Shown here in pieces: positions 22,252-35,154 of a stretch of 64,000 nt of DNA; the first letter of the stretch is position 1; each line of letters starts with the position of its first letter. The DNA lies in NCBI GenBank assembly GCA_032690845.1, contig CM064432.1:58898071-58962070 (forward strand), in the 5' to 3' direction. This stretch comes from Eleusine coracana subsp. coracana. Lineage: Eukaryota; Streptophyta; Magnoliopsida; Poales; Poaceae. The notes under the pieces were generated by a model. That model was not told the DNA's origin. It saw nothing but the letters and a program-made list of their open reading frames with translations, and made no database searches. A program made the position numbers and the translations under genes.

Positions 22252-24361
22252 CGCGGGTACTCCTCCTCGGCCGCCGCTGCAGCCGGCGAGGACTAGGGTT
22301 TAGCGCCCCGCCGCGGTGGAGTCGGCCAGTCGGGCGCGGGGCGGTAGAGTGGAAGTGGGTGGGCTCAACAACAGAAAGCTTATCGACTCGCGTTTCCGTT
22401 TTCTTTTTCTATTTTTTTTTCTCACTGTGGGGCGCCGGGCGCGCGCACCCAACGCAAACACAGTACAGTGAAAGGCCGCGTTGGGCCCTGCTGCCAATAG
22501 CAGCCCAAAGCACGTTTCAGCCTATGGCCCGTTTGATGTTTTTTCCTGAGAATGAAACACGTATTATTTTATTAAAAGGAAGAAAAAACAGAGAACGAAG
22601 AGTTCAAGGACGCGAAGTCCATACAACGCGATCCACAACCCAGTTACAAAATGAACACAGCAAACACTGAAAGAAAAATGACAATATCAAGCGGGAGACT
22701 AATCATCAAATGGGAAATGCTTGATTTTCCATTTGATGTTTAGGTGATTTTTTTTATTGGAGCTGATTGTTGTTTTTGTAGGCATTGCTTGTCTTTGTTT
22801 TATTCCCTTTGTGTGATGACTTATGACTCATTATTCTCGTAGATCCAAAATATTGTTCTATTATGAAGATTTGTGTGTCCTCGGTCATATTGTTGTAACA
22901 TGTACACAAAAAACCATGATGATGACTAATAAATCTAAACATTTACTTTCCTTCTTTAAGTTTTATGCAGTTATTCCTCTTGACGGTGGAATATAGATGT
23001 TGGAACTTTTTATGATGACACTGGAACGAATGAAATATATGTCCAGTGCAAGTGCAACGTATATGAGTTGGTTTCTGATGCAGCGAAGATGTGCTGCAAC
23101 AGTCATTGTAGTTGCTGATGTGTCCGAGTCATGGCGCTGTACTTGATGAAAAACTAGACGAGTCGAGGAAGCAATCAAGTAGTAATGCATAGCATTTTTC
23201 CAAAAAAGAAAAAAAAACTTACGGACACTCTCGGTGTAGGATCTCACATGACGAGGGTACTACATGCGGTGCAGCAAAAGTAAGAGACAAAATCCTAACA
23301 CGTGAGGTGGATGTATCGTGGTGGTCCTAATCGGTCTTCCAACCTGCACATAGGAGGTCCCTCAGCGATAGTCAGTAACGTTAGTGCTAATGTGATCAGT
23401 CCAACACAAGCATCTCTTTCAGGACGACGTGAGCGCTTTCCTAAATTTCCTTGGCAACCGCGACCTACTCCACCTTCCGTTTGCACGGTTCAGCTTCACT
23501 CCCAAGTCCCCCACTTGTTCGCTCCGTCCGGTCGCTGCATGGCGGGATATATTACGGGCCACGTGACCCAATCGTTCGACGTTGCTGCCCATATAACCGT
23601 GTGAAATTGTGAAGTGTCATCGGTAAGCAAAAGGCTGGCCGACTCTTTAATCGTCACACAGTGGGTGAATCGACTATATAGATCGTACCTGCTCGCCAGG
23701 AAAAACGGGGGAGGATCCGTCGGCATTGGTTAAATTTTATTTTGATTGCTCTTGTTTTTCTGAAGCCTTAGCTAGTTGACACACGAGCAAGGGTGCGGGT
23801 CGAAGATGAGACGGGCAAGAGTCCCCACTGTTAGGAGGTTTGGTCGCCAACAAAGCCCCACAGAGAGCAACCTATCCTTTCTGTTTGGTCAATATCATGC
23901 TTTACATAGATTCAGTTAAAAGAAGACGTTGAAACATTTGCATTTGCTGATTTGCGCATTCGGATAACATTTGCACACATAGAGTATTGGACTTTCTGCG
24001 TCATCAGTTCATCATCAGTGTATGGCAAAAAGCTCTCTCTGTGTGTATCATTCTCATGAACAACTGAAACTCAAGTATTTCAAGTATGGCAAAGCTATGG
24101 AGTATACTCTGACGTTTTCAATGTGCAGTGCTATCAGATATACTGCACTACATTATTATTGGGCATTTGGGATTCCGTCGGCTATCTGCCCATGTTTGGT
24201 GTAACGAAGCTTAGAATAACAGCAGCCCGTTACAGAAAGTGCACACATTTGTATTTTCGTTTATGTATGTTACAAAATCCAGAGATACACGCTTTCACAG
24301 TACGATACAAGCATGTATAGTATGGTATATATGGATATGTAATAACGACGATGATGAGAAG
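22252..24361. other. Intergenic between SC35 and the MYB gene
   Basis: The first 250 bp are the GC-rich SC35 leader and promoter. Beyond that only short ORFs are present, including a 100-codon plus-strand one at 23302-23604 that resembles no family I know. The last 200-300 bp are MYB 3' flank. Confidence 0.5.
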
Positions 24362-25652
24362 TCATAAGAAATCAGTGATGAAGGGGTCGTCCGGGAAGAA
24401 CTCGGGCCAAGGCAACGGGCTGCTCGCCGAGCCGTCACCGAAGCTGGACGAGGCGCTGCACCCGTCGCCCGGGTTGTTGTTGCCGGCGTCGGAGAGGTCC
24501 GTGAGGGGCGGCAGCGTGCCGCCACCTTGTTCGCACGCCAACATTTCATCAGCAGCGCCGTAGCTGAATCCTTGTTGGTTGGCTAGTTCGCTGCGATCCT
24601 CGAACGTCGTCGTGCACGACGACACCTGTGCACCGGCCATGGAGAACGGGACAGTGCTGCCGGCGGGCGGCGTTCCATGAAGAGAGGAAATGGCGGCGCC
24701 GAGAGCCGTCTCGTCGGCGTCGGGCGCGGCGGCGGCGGTCGTCGTGGCGATCGTGGTCGCCGTGGACTGGAGGAGGCACTGCAGGTACTGGAGCTTCGCC
24801 GCCTGGACGGCCACGTCGACGCCTGCAGGCTGCACCTGCCCGCCGGTCATAACAGCCGCCGCCGCTGGGTCGGCAGCGGCGGCGAGGTGGTCGCGGAGCG
24901 TGGCGAGCGCGATGAGCTGCGGCAGGGCGGCGAAGAAGTCGGTGCGGGGGCGGTGGGTCATGGGGTCGAAGCCCATCTGGATGAGCCGCTTCTTGAGGTG
25001 CGTGTTCCAGAAGTTCTTGATCTCGTTGTCGGTGCGGCCGGGCAGGTGCGTCGCGATGGCCGACCACTTGTTGCCCAGGATGGAGTGGAGGTGCAGGATC
25101 GTCTGTTCTTCCTCCTGCGAGAACTTGCCCCGCTTGATGTCCGGCCGCAGGTAGTTGGTCCATCGCAGACGGCAGCTCTTGCCGCACCGGTTCAGCCCTG
25201 CAAATTATTACAGTAAGTGCCAAAGCAGAATCAGCTTTTTTTAGATGCTATCTACTCTAGTACTGATTGAGTATCTTTCTGCCTATCATGGTACATACTC
25301 TCTGCACTACCGGCTCAACTGAACCTGCCCGGGAAAAAAGGAAATGCTACACTGTACAGGTCGATCGGAGACGTGGCGTGAGTGCACCTGGAATGGACAC
25401 CTGATATGATGCAATGAGAACTATGCACATGCACCTAATTATCTTAGCAAATGCATTCTACGATGATCGTCTGAAATCTGAATGCAGCTTCAAAGGTTTT
25501 AAGATGTCCAGTACAGTACCAGCAAGCCTCGGGAGTGACCTCCAGCTGCCATGGCCGTTCTTCTGGATGTAGTGCAGCAGCTTCTCGTCCTCCTCCGGCG
25601 TCCACGGGCCCTTCTTGAGGCCACTCTCGTCGCAGCAAGGAGACCTCCCCAT
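24362..25652 (-). CDS. R2R3-MYB transcription factor, MYB53/92/93 group
   Basis: Two exons, 25652-25520 (133 bp) and 25197-24362, encode 322 aa. R2 (about 14-61) has tryptophans W17, W37 and W57; R3 (about 67-112) has F70, W89 and W108. The segment after R3, LIQMGFDPMTHRPRTDFFAA and LPQLIALATLRDHL, is diagnostic of the MYB39/53/92/93 group, whose members regulate suberin deposition and lateral root traits in other plants; that role is inferred here. The C-terminus is acidic and ends FFPDDPFITDFL, a plausible activation domain. The common second intron inside R3 (after LGNK) is absent and the reading is continuous there. No bHLH-interaction motif of the DLx2Rx3Lx6Lx3R type is seen in R3. A TATA box lies about 135 bp upstream of the start. 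Confidence 0.94.
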
Positions 25653-25784
25653 GGTATGTATGCACCTGCTGCTAACCTGTGAAGATGACCACCGGTTGCT
25701 CAACACAAGTGATGAAGAACGAATAATGCAGATGGGGCTCTCACTCGACAGGTGGTGGCCACGGTGGAGACGAACGGTCGCTTG

Positions 25785-25794
25785 CTTATATACT
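25785..25794 (-). promoter_or_regulatory. TATA box of the MYB gene
   Basis: The minus strand reads AGTATATAAG about 135 bp before the MYB start codon, a normal position for a plant TATA box with a roughly 100-nt leader. Confidence 0.55.
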
Positions 25795-28770
25795 GGCTGC
25801 TGGCGCCTACAAGCGAGTGAGCCTTTGTCCACTAGTTTGTGGTCCGTGTCTCGTTAGATGCTGTATGGGTTTGCCTTTTTCTATTGTGTAAGTAGTGATT
25901 TCAGACTGCACAGAGGAAGAGACTTTGTGCACGCAAGATAGGGATGAAGGTCGTCTGAGGTTGAGTGTAGCATGGTTCTTGTCCTGCTGAAAGAAAATTG
26001 AGGACAAAATAGTATATGATATACTTTAGTGTCTACTTGTTCATGCTGACTTGCTAGAAATTCAGACGGTTATGAGTTAGTACCGGCAGAAGACTATAGT
26101 AGTCAGTTCTGTCCATACGCCAAGCAAGAAGCTTCTTCTATGTATGGCTAGCTCTGCACAGAACTACTCCCGATATGTTTTAAGCAAACAAGTTATCTTT
26201 CTGCAACCACACAAACGTTGTATGGAATAATGAAATTCAATAAGTAATTCTCTCCTCATGTATCATTAATTGTTTTTTCCTGATAACACAAGAGAATTGC
26301 ATGCCACTGCATCAAGAAGAGAAAGAGATTAATAAAATTGGACCGAATACAAACGAACTATGTACGTACATACTAGAAGTCAAAAGCAAATACACTTTTG
26401 CCTGCATGGCTGATGCACGTTTGGTTAGGTGGCGCATTTTGAATACACACACGCAGCAACATAATTAACAATAATGTAGAAATACATGCTATTATTAATG
26501 ATTGGCTGAGTTCATGCAGGTTGTCACGTAGCTGCTTGGCCTCTGCTGGCAGCGAAGAAGCTTGCATTGGTTGAGTCAGGGCGAAGGAACCGAATGGCTT
26601 TCTTCGGCAGCTGTCTGCGTCCTGCTCGAGAAAGAATAGCGACCAGACCAGAGGAGGAACGATCCGTGCATGGTCAGCACTCGGCAGAAGCCGCCAGCCA
26701 GCAACGCCCATCAAATCTGTGAGATTTTCTGCCGGCTCTCGCTTTGCGAAATGGTTACGGGCGTTGCGTCAGCGCGAATTGTTCCCATGCATGCTTCGTT
26801 TGGAGGCCTGTCCACGCAAAAATAAGATAGTTTCTTCGGATCACCTGTCCCACCCTCCCAACTCCAAAGGTCTGAACTTCTCCTTCCACCACCTTTGCAG
26901 AAGTCTCCCTCTTTCTCTCTGTGGAGGTGATGGTCCACTCTATGACGACTATGCATCCCATGTATTTTCTTGTTCCTCCTTATCTTATGGGACACTCCTA
27001 CAGTGATCGATGATAAATTAAATTTGGAGTGAATTAAGGCTGGTTGAATGTAGGAATGGAGTTGGTTCTCAAATCGGCACATTCGTCAGGTACACAACCT
27101 TTCTTTTTCCGCTGCAAACTAGAAATGCCAGTTGCTCAACTAACTATAGCAGAAATAACCTAATGTCAATACACTTATGCACAAGAACACAAAGCATGAG
27201 CAACACATGTGAAAGTCAGACCACACTGTTTTCCGCTAAAAAAGAAGTCAGCAGACCTCTGGTATAAGCATTGACCGCTGAACTACATCATGCGTACTAA
27301 CGTGTACTCGACAGTTTTCAGATATCCAGCACACTCACAAATTAAAATCGCGGTGCTTATGACCACTACAGACTAGATGAGACAAGCGTCGAAGGTTATA
27401 CGGCGCCTGTCAGGAAGTGGCATATGGTAGCTTATGTCATGATGCCACCCGGTGTAAGGACCCGTATATACTGCAGCATATAGTATATCTGTAGACCACT
27501 AGATCTCATGTGCCTGATACTTTTGACATTTTTCTGCCATCTAATAAGCAGTTTATAATGATTTTTTACAAAAATAATCATTATTTTGACATGTTTCCAA
27601 GTACATCTTTATCTATACTGTTCCTGTCATGTATTGACTACGCATACGTGTTTCGTTTACATTGGACACGTATTCTATGATCTAGCTAGCTAGTTATTTG
27701 AATCCGTATATATCTGCTCTAGTATCATCGTCATTACCTGCGTAGCAAGTTAGCATTAGCATCGGAACAGTACCTGAACTACACTTACAGCAGCAAATTG
27801 CTTGAAGCTTGTGCGGGATTTGCAAATCTGAAGAAAAATGTTGTAGGTACCTACTACTCCATGATAATCTTCTCTTACTACGAAGTACTCCCTCCATTTT
27901 TTTTGGCGTAGGGGGGGGGGGGGGGGGGGGGGGGGGGGACATCCGGACAGTCCATACAGCTCAATTTTGGTTTAGGATCAATGTCCGGACGGCTGGTGTA
28001 TGCTTGAATAATGAATAGACAAAGATGTAAAGAAAAAAATGTTTGTTTCGGTAAATACCTCCCTTATACCTTACCACAAGCAGCGCCACCAATTTACTAC
28101 TTTAATACACTTCCGCTGAAACAGGTCGCTGGTGTGAATATATGGATTTGATTTGCCAACGATGGATGAAGAGAAAGAATGCAGTAACTGCAAACCAAAA
28201 AAAAATCTGGGAGCGGAGGCTGTAGTCTGCAAGTCCTATAGTACAGTAGTACCCAGAGTTTTTCTTCTTCGTTGTTCTTTTCAAAAGTAGATAGGTTGGT
28301 TAGGAACTTACAGGATAAAGCTATTATCTCTGTCCTGTGTCTGATCTAAAAAGGCAAAAACTATGAGACCATGCATAAAACAGAACATGAAGAAATGCTG
28401 AATATTTACAGTGGCAAACTGAATACCAAATATACATACAATGCTTTGTATAATTTTATACGAGTTTTGATATGTTCATATAACTGATTAGTGATTTGGT
28501 CGCAGGAGATTGCAATGTGGGTTGTTCAAATTTAGTATATATATGAGGTAACTTTATCTTATCTTAGGTAGAAAGGTGCCTATCTGCGTTTTTGTTAGTT
28601 AATGAAAAAGCTAACTGAGCCAACTAAACCCATAAGGACAGGACCAAGCTTGAAGAAGGATGGCATGATCAACTACTAAACAAGTCAATGCAGGTCCTTT
28701 TCTTCTCTGCTCCTCCTTTCTGCATGGCTGTTCCTGTGTGTTGTCCTAAACTTGCATCATTTGTTGCCAG
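25795..28770. other. Gene-poor region upstream of the MYB gene
   Basis: Beyond the MYB promoter there are only short ORFs without recognisable domains. It includes a poly-G tract at 27911-27938 next to an ACTCCCTCC motif that looks like a decayed MITE end. Confidence 0.5.
27911..27938 (+). repeat. Poly-G tract, 28 uninterrupted G
   Basis: An uninterrupted G homopolymer with strong G-quadruplex potential; length may be unstable or mis-sequenced. Confidence 0.95.
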
Positions 28771-29114
28771 CAACAAGCTACACCCATGAGAGGGGCTATG
28801 GCCTATGAAACAATGCTGCCACCGGCTCCTGATATTTCACTCTACCTGCCTACCTGGTGAAGTTTCCTTGTTTGATGGGCTATTAATCTAAAGATATCTT
28901 TAGCAAGCGGTTATGCGTGGCTACTTCCAAGATTCTTATGTCACACAATTTAATCTATGCATAAATGGTGATAAAGAACTGTAGCAATCGAGCTAATCTC
29001 AACTGCTTGCTTCCTTGCAGATTTAGGTTTCTGACCATGCACATTGCATCGCTGGAAGTGATTGCACAGTTGTGCGAGGTGAACAGACAAGAAATGCAGG
29101 GCGGCAGTGACTGA
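28771..29114 (+). other. Speculative two-exon coding segment
   Basis: A pyrimidine-rich acceptor ending at 28770 is followed by an open stretch to 28856 (QQATPMRGAMAYETMLPP in part) and a GTGAAG donor. Using an AG at 29025-29026 the frame continues WFLTMHIASLEVIAQLCEVN and RQEMQGGSD to a TGA at 29112-29114. The better-looking acceptor six bases earlier (29020) would create an immediate stop. No family is recognised and no first exon is identified. It may be chance. Confidence 0.15.
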
Positions 29115-30699
29115 GAACCGATGCTTATATTCGTTCCACTAGATTTTATAGTCGGTACTTAAAACTCAAACTGCCTTCAAATTATCCTAATTATATATAC
29201 AGAATAATATAACAAGTGATCACTGACTTGGAATATTTTAAATGTACTACCAGAAAACTAATTCAATATCGTGAGATTTGAAGATTCTGTAGGTTTTATG
29301 AGTTACGAACTGGAATCATACAGTGTGTCATGAAATGCGAGATATTTTTGAGATATCAAATACTACTAGTAGACTAGTACTAGTAATAAGCAGTTCCAAT
29401 TTTGTAGGGTCTGTTACTAAAGCAATAAAGCTGCCGAGACTTACATTTTGCTCCCTGCTGAGTATCTTCCCATCCCATGTCATCTTGTTACGTATTCCCT
29501 GAGTTTGTCCAACATTGAGAAGAGAAACCGGTGGTTGACTTCAGGTAAGAAGCTGCCTACACAATTGGATCGTTCCGATTGCAATCTTTTGTGACGTTGA
29601 CACTGTCAACTATATTCTCGTTCGTGCAGATGACAAATTTATCACAAGCCTTTGTACCTACCACTCATTGTACTGTTACCTAACTTTTTTTTTCTTTTGA
29701 GGGCCGACAATGCTGCGAATAAAATGACAATATGCCATGATTTATAATGGTGGATATCAACCAATGAATCAAGTGAAGTGTTATTGGAGGCAAAGTACCT
29801 GTTCCTGCAAATTCAACCAAACAAATCAACTGTGTGTTTGTGTCACACCTTGTCTGCTTGCTTCTGCCGTCTTCCTGTTGCATTAGTTTGACACAGTAAC
29901 ACAGTTACTTATCAGTTTGGTAATCCACTCGTTAGTTGGGGTTAACACCCGCAGCAGCTTCAGTCCAGTGAATCCCAGCAACCTGATCGGCTGATCGCAC
30001 CAGTATAGAAACAGGAAGGACTATACGTACGCCGTGTCGCCTTGACTTCACAGCCTCGCTTTATACACGGGGACATGTCCGTTTGCTTACACGAATTCCA
30101 TCTTTGTAGAAGCTGGACGAGGCGATGCACCATGCCACGACAACTCTTCCTTCTATATGGTGAAGCTGTTAAATTACTTATGCATCAATCAGTTATACCT
30201 AAAAGGCTAAATTGATTGAGACGGATAAACAATTCACTTATAATTTAATATTTTCCATCACGTGTAACCACCTTGGAGCATAACCGTGAAAATAGGTGCG
30301 GCTCTGCGAAAAAATATGGTTACCAGTACTTAAACTCAAAACCTCTACTCGTTACCATGTTAAGTTATAATGCACCGACTAGTTACACATAAAAAAACTA
30401 AGTTAATAGAAAAGAATAGATAATTTACTTATTATATTTTCCCTATTTTTTAGTTTGATATTGACTTATTCACGTTTAATTTCTCCTGCTATTAATAGGT
30501 ATCCACCTATTCAATATTGAGAGCCGTTAAGGAATAATATCGTTGCAACTCAAAGTGTGTCAAATTTGAGTAAACATACATCTCAGCTACTGCTCCGCAC
30601 CACTCACTTGAATGATGTGATTGTCTTGATGATCACGCCAGTCTATTGGTTATTTTCCTTCATACCACAATTAATAATATGTATAATTGGTGTTCTTCC
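29115..30699. other. Intergenic, no gene seen
   Basis: AT-rich sequence with a short GC-richer patch at 29930-30130. Only chance ORFs are present. Confidence 0.5.
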
Positions 30700-30991
30700 A
30701 ACAAGCTGAGAATAGCTCAGCGGGTTAAGTTTGTTGCGATAGAACTAATCCACCTGGGTCCAAATTTTACACTAGTTATATTTACATTTTTTTTTTGGGG
30801 TAGAGGACGATGTTCCTTTAGACTTCATGTGTCTATGATGACTTTGTAAATCTTAATATTAAGCCGACTTGATCTTTTAGAAAAGCTCTCGTAGAGATAG
30901 GGGTATGCATGTGTGTTCATAGGATAATTACTCGTGCGTGTATGTAAATATATGTGTTACATGTATTGTACTCATTCGTGAAAAAACTTGA
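30700..30991 (+). mobile_element. tRNA-derived SINE with LINE-like tail
   Basis: The head contains TAGCTCAGCGGGTTAAG (box A-like) and GGGTCCAAAT (box B-like). The tail contains AAAGCTCTCGTAGAGATAGG and GTGTGTTCATAGG followed by TGTG-rich sequence, as in grass SINEs with a LINE-derived 3' end. The direct repeat TTGRTGTTCTTCC flanks it (30687-30699 and 30988-31000; one mismatch), showing a genuine retroposition event. Confidence 0.7.
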
Positions 30992-31000
30992 TGTTCTTCC

Positions 31001-34000
31001 TCTCATGTGTATTGAAAAATAATTTATGTTGCCATTCTGATTGCCTTTGAGTTCACTTCACCACCCGATATGGAATATCTAAAACTCATTTCATAATAAC
31101 CTGTAGAATTACTCAGAGTTTTCTTTCCTTTTCTTTTCCCTTTCCTACTAGAGAACGGAGAGATAACTTTTATGCAGAAGAAAAAGGAGAAGAAAAGGAG
31201 GTAGATCTCTACTAGTAACAAGAGGGAGATATCCTGGAACCTCCGTTTGCTTGTCTTAATAAGGGGATAAGCGAAGAAAGGATTAATGAGAACCTGAGTA
31301 ATTTATCGTCGAGGTGAATGATGATTTAATCGGTCATATAGTACAAGTTCCATCCTAAAATTCACTTATTTTGATACTCTTTCTGTTTTAAGTAAATAGA
31401 TGTATATATTGTTTTTAGCAAACCAACAAGGACTTTCTGTCTTTTTATAATAAAGAAAATAAAAAAAAATCGATGTACATTTTACAAGTCTGTAGGCCAA
31501 ATTGAGACCCCTAGAGAGACCTAATAAAGTTATATGTTACCCAGCCAAGATTCAAGCTCCTCCCTCAAGCTAGGTTTTGCTCTAAGCAAGACATTTGCAC
31601 ATTCTTTTTTTGAATCTGATTTTTCATCTTTCTACTAAGGAATTCTCATTCTTGAAGATGGCACCATTAGTCCATTACGCTGGCACCAAATAATCCAGCA
31701 AACAACTGTGATAACCTCCTTGAAGAATTTGATCGACATTTTGATCCAAATTCTTGACACTTTCTTAATATCGAAGCACATCCTTTTCAGAAAATAATAT
31801 CTAAGTGCACGTTTCTATAATACCCAATGGAAAAACAAGAAGAAAATTCCTTATATGTCACTGAAAATTTTCCCTATTCCTTCCGTGCTATTGTATAATT
31901 TATTTATCCTAATTTTTTTGTAAATTTTTATACTAATAGAGAATCACATAAGAAAATGTTGTGTTATTATCACATGTCTTTATTCTCTTTCTTTTTGAAT
32001 TTAAAATTAGTGAACATAGAAAATGTTTTATGTTATTAAAGCTTAACGCTTTGCCATGTTAACCAATTTTAAATTCAAAAATGCTATAGAACCAAAATAT
32101 TTTTTAACAATAAAAAATGTTCCTCACGTGTTACTCTATAGATTTACAAATTTTCAGAATTTTTAGAGTAAAGAAAGTATCTTTTGTGAGCTAGTAGCAA
32201 ATAGCGAAAAATGTTAAGCACTATCGCCAATGACATACAGGACATAGAAATTTAAGTGGATGACATAGAGGGAACTTCAAAAATTTTAGTGGCATATAAA
32301 GAACTGCAAAAAATTTCAGTGACATAGAGGAAATTGGCTCAAAAACAAGACCCATCACCTAAATAAGTACTGCTGCATGGTACTCAGGGATTATTTTGTG
32401 CAATTGTCTGCTCATAAAATGTTTGCCTAGGTACATACAGGTGCATTGGTCCTAATAATCTGATATGTTGGAAATGGAGGACTATGGTTGTTCTATAACT
32501 TGTTGTAAAGATGAAACTACTTATCTATTATTTTTGTGTCATTAGGCATGGAATCTTTATTTTGACATTTCCTTTAAAAACATATGAAATCGAGGTGCTA
32601 AGTTGATTTTCATATATGTACATGTTTACAAAATTCACTTCTGTCCCCCTATATATCGATCCAAATCTTAGTTATTATACATTTGCTCTTACCTTAGTTG
32701 ATTTGCTTCAAGTTTTGAATGAAAAACAAAAATGCTAATTTATTATTATTTTTTTAAACGGAACTGATCGAGAAATGTTTTGTAACATCATATACGTTTG
32801 AATCCGGAGAGAGTGACTTTTTATCTTCCTTTCCCCACTGTGGGCACAGTGACGTAGGAGTACCTTTCCATCAACGGTCAGCTTGCGTTGGCGCGTACCA
32901 AGAGAACAGAGCAGAACAGGGTAGAGCAGCACAGCTCCCGCTGATTAGCGCGCCTCCCGCTGCTGCCGCGCTCGGTCGCAGGTCGGGCTTCATGTGGCCG
33001 CGGCACCGGCAGGCGGACACATCAACGCACGAGCGCACGGAAGGCCACATGCGCTGACATGGGTCGCATCACCCTCCCTCCTGCCTGAGCCCAGGTACAC
33101 TGCACACAGCACACCACACATCCCATCACACGTATCCTTTCCTTCCCACAGCCGCCGTATAATAACGCTGCCGCTTCACTTCCCCAACCCCAACTCCAAT
33201 CATATTTTTCTCTTCCGCTCTACTTTTCGAAGAACGCATTATTTTTGTTTATCCATTGACCTTTTCAGCCGAAGGAGGCAGGCAGGAACGTCCACGCGCA
33301 CTGACTAATCAGCGAGGCGAGGGGAAGTTAGCGAGAAAACTAAACAACGGGCACAATTATGCGCGCGATTGGACCCGTGATTCTGAAGGGCCGTGCAAGA
33401 TTGTGTAGGGGCAGGCAGCGCGGCTATAGGAAGAAAATCCAGTCCAGTCCAGTTTGACACAGGCAGGGAACAAGCACGTTCCACTCAACTCACCTACCCC
33501 GCCCGGCCGACGGGAACCGGGAAGGAAGGGGAAATTTACTCATCCCTCTCCTCCTCGCCATGTGCACGTCTGCACCTGTAAGCGACGGCGGGGCACGCAT
33601 CGCACGGCAGGACTGGACACTACTACTACTACTGACGAGCCCGGGCTGTGCTGTGCGGCTGTCCGCGAGCGCGCAACGGGCCGAGCGCCATTGGCCGGGC
33701 AGGCGCGGCAGCGAGAACCCACAGCGCGCACGTGCCCGGCGGGACAATGGACGCGACGCAGGGCCAGAGCCGCAGCCTGTGACGCGCGCTGTGCTGTGTG
33801 CGTGCATGGCGGGTCAGGGACGGCACGGACGACAGGGCGGGGGGAACATTTCCACTGTGTGCCGGTAGCAGCGTGATGATGCGAGCTGGCGGAACAGCTT
33901 CTTCTCTTCGCCGGGTCACTCATCACCGATCACGTGCGTGCGTGCGTGCGTGCGAGATGTGAAGTCAACTTGCACGGTGACCGACAGGGTAAAAAGTTTT

Positions 34001-34940
34001 TTCTTTTTTTCAGATAAGCCGGCGTTGTCACGCGTCAATCGGTCGTCGTTCTTTGCGGTTCCGGGGGAGAAGGGGCGCCAGCCAGCCAGCTCCGCAATGT
34101 TCGAGTGACAGGCCGACAGTGTTCAGGCTCAGGCTCGGCACATGAGTCGGCAGGCAGGGCAGCCTATCGTTTCGAAACTCACGTCCCACCCTCGTTGGAT
34201 ACGGGATGAAGTTGTGAAGATCCTTCGCGCCAGCAAGGGAGATCGAATAATACAGCACATGAACAACACAACTCAGCTGAGGCGCTTAACCCATCATTGC
34301 GTCCTATGCATGCATGGCCTCTTTCTGAAACCAGCAAATGGCTGCTAAATGCAGCACTTCTCTCTACTAGCCTGCTTCGTCTTCATGATCACAAGCTTCA
34401 GATTAGCAGCCTAGCCACTGGCTGCGCGTGCTTGTGTGTCAACCAGAGAAGCTAGGCCCCCACCATGAGCCGAGGCCACATGGGCAACGCAGCCCCGAAG
34501 GCCCTGTAAAACGCTGCATCGGAAACAGGCCTCCGCTTCCTCCTCTGGGCTTGGTGACAAGGCAAAGAACAAAATGGTTGGGAAAGTTATGAGAGAGTTG
34601 GAGGGATAGCCTGTCTTTCCCATTTAAGGACACTGTCTTTCCCCCTCTTGCAGCCCTCCCTCCCTCCTCTCTTCCTCAATCCTGACGCATCTCAACACCG
34701 GCACACAGGCGCGCGCACAGGGGGCCGCACGCATACACACGCACACGCATCCAGCAAAAATCTTGGCGTTTCTCGCTGCGGTCCTACCGCTGCATTCCAT
34801 CCCCTCTCCACCCTCTCCTCCTGTGAAGAAGAAGATGGCCGGGTGTCAGAGGCTTCAATGTTCTCTCCACGCCGGGGAAGTAGAGACAAGGGCGACAACA
34901 ATGGCTTCCTCAGCCTTGCATTGATGAGCTGCCCAGAAGA
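31001..34940. other. Gene-poor region upstream of SOFL
   Basis: 31.0-32.8 kb is AT-rich with no ORF of note. 32.9-34.1 kb is strongly GC-rich, with many overlapping ORFs in all frames, none domain-like, and a (GTGC)5 run at 33934-33954. 34.1-34.9 kb is the distal SOFL promoter. Confidence 0.5.
33934..33954 (+). repeat. (GTGC)5 microsatellite
   Basis: Five perfect GTGC units. Confidence 0.9.
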
Positions 34941-34942
34941 AG

Positions 34943-34951
34943 CATAAATAC
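34943..34951 (+). promoter_or_regulatory. Candidate TATA box of the SOFL gene
   Basis: CATAAATAC lies about 205 bp before the SOFL start codon and is followed by a CT-rich leader. Confidence 0.45.
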
Positions 34952-35154
34952 AGGGCACCTATAGCCAGTGTTCCTCCCAACTCTTCTTATCCAGTAGGAG
35001 TATTCATTCTCTCTCAAGCTCAGACTCCAAACTGCTTCCTCAGTTCTTCTTGATCTCTTTCTACAAACTGCAATTCCGAATTCCCTCCTTGCCTAGCTGT
35101 AGGCTTCTTTTAGTATTTATTTTTTCATACCTTGTCGCTTCTCCCTCTCCTGCC

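Noticed and set aside
23302..23604. 100-codon plus-strand ORF
   Set aside because: No domain, no splice context, and an overlapping ORF on the other strand; not enough to call a gene.
24549..25223. Long alternate-frame and antisense ORFs over the MYB gene
   Set aside because: They are byproducts of GC-rich MYB coding sequence, Arg/Pro-rich and without domains.
26373..26714. 113-codon minus-strand ORF with one hydrophobic segment
   Set aside because: No family features or promoter support; the hydrophobic run is common in AT-rich chance ORFs.
33454..33926. Several overlapping 100-140 codon ORFs on both strands
   Set aside because: All frames are open because of high GC content; translations are Arg/Ala/Pro-rich without motifs.
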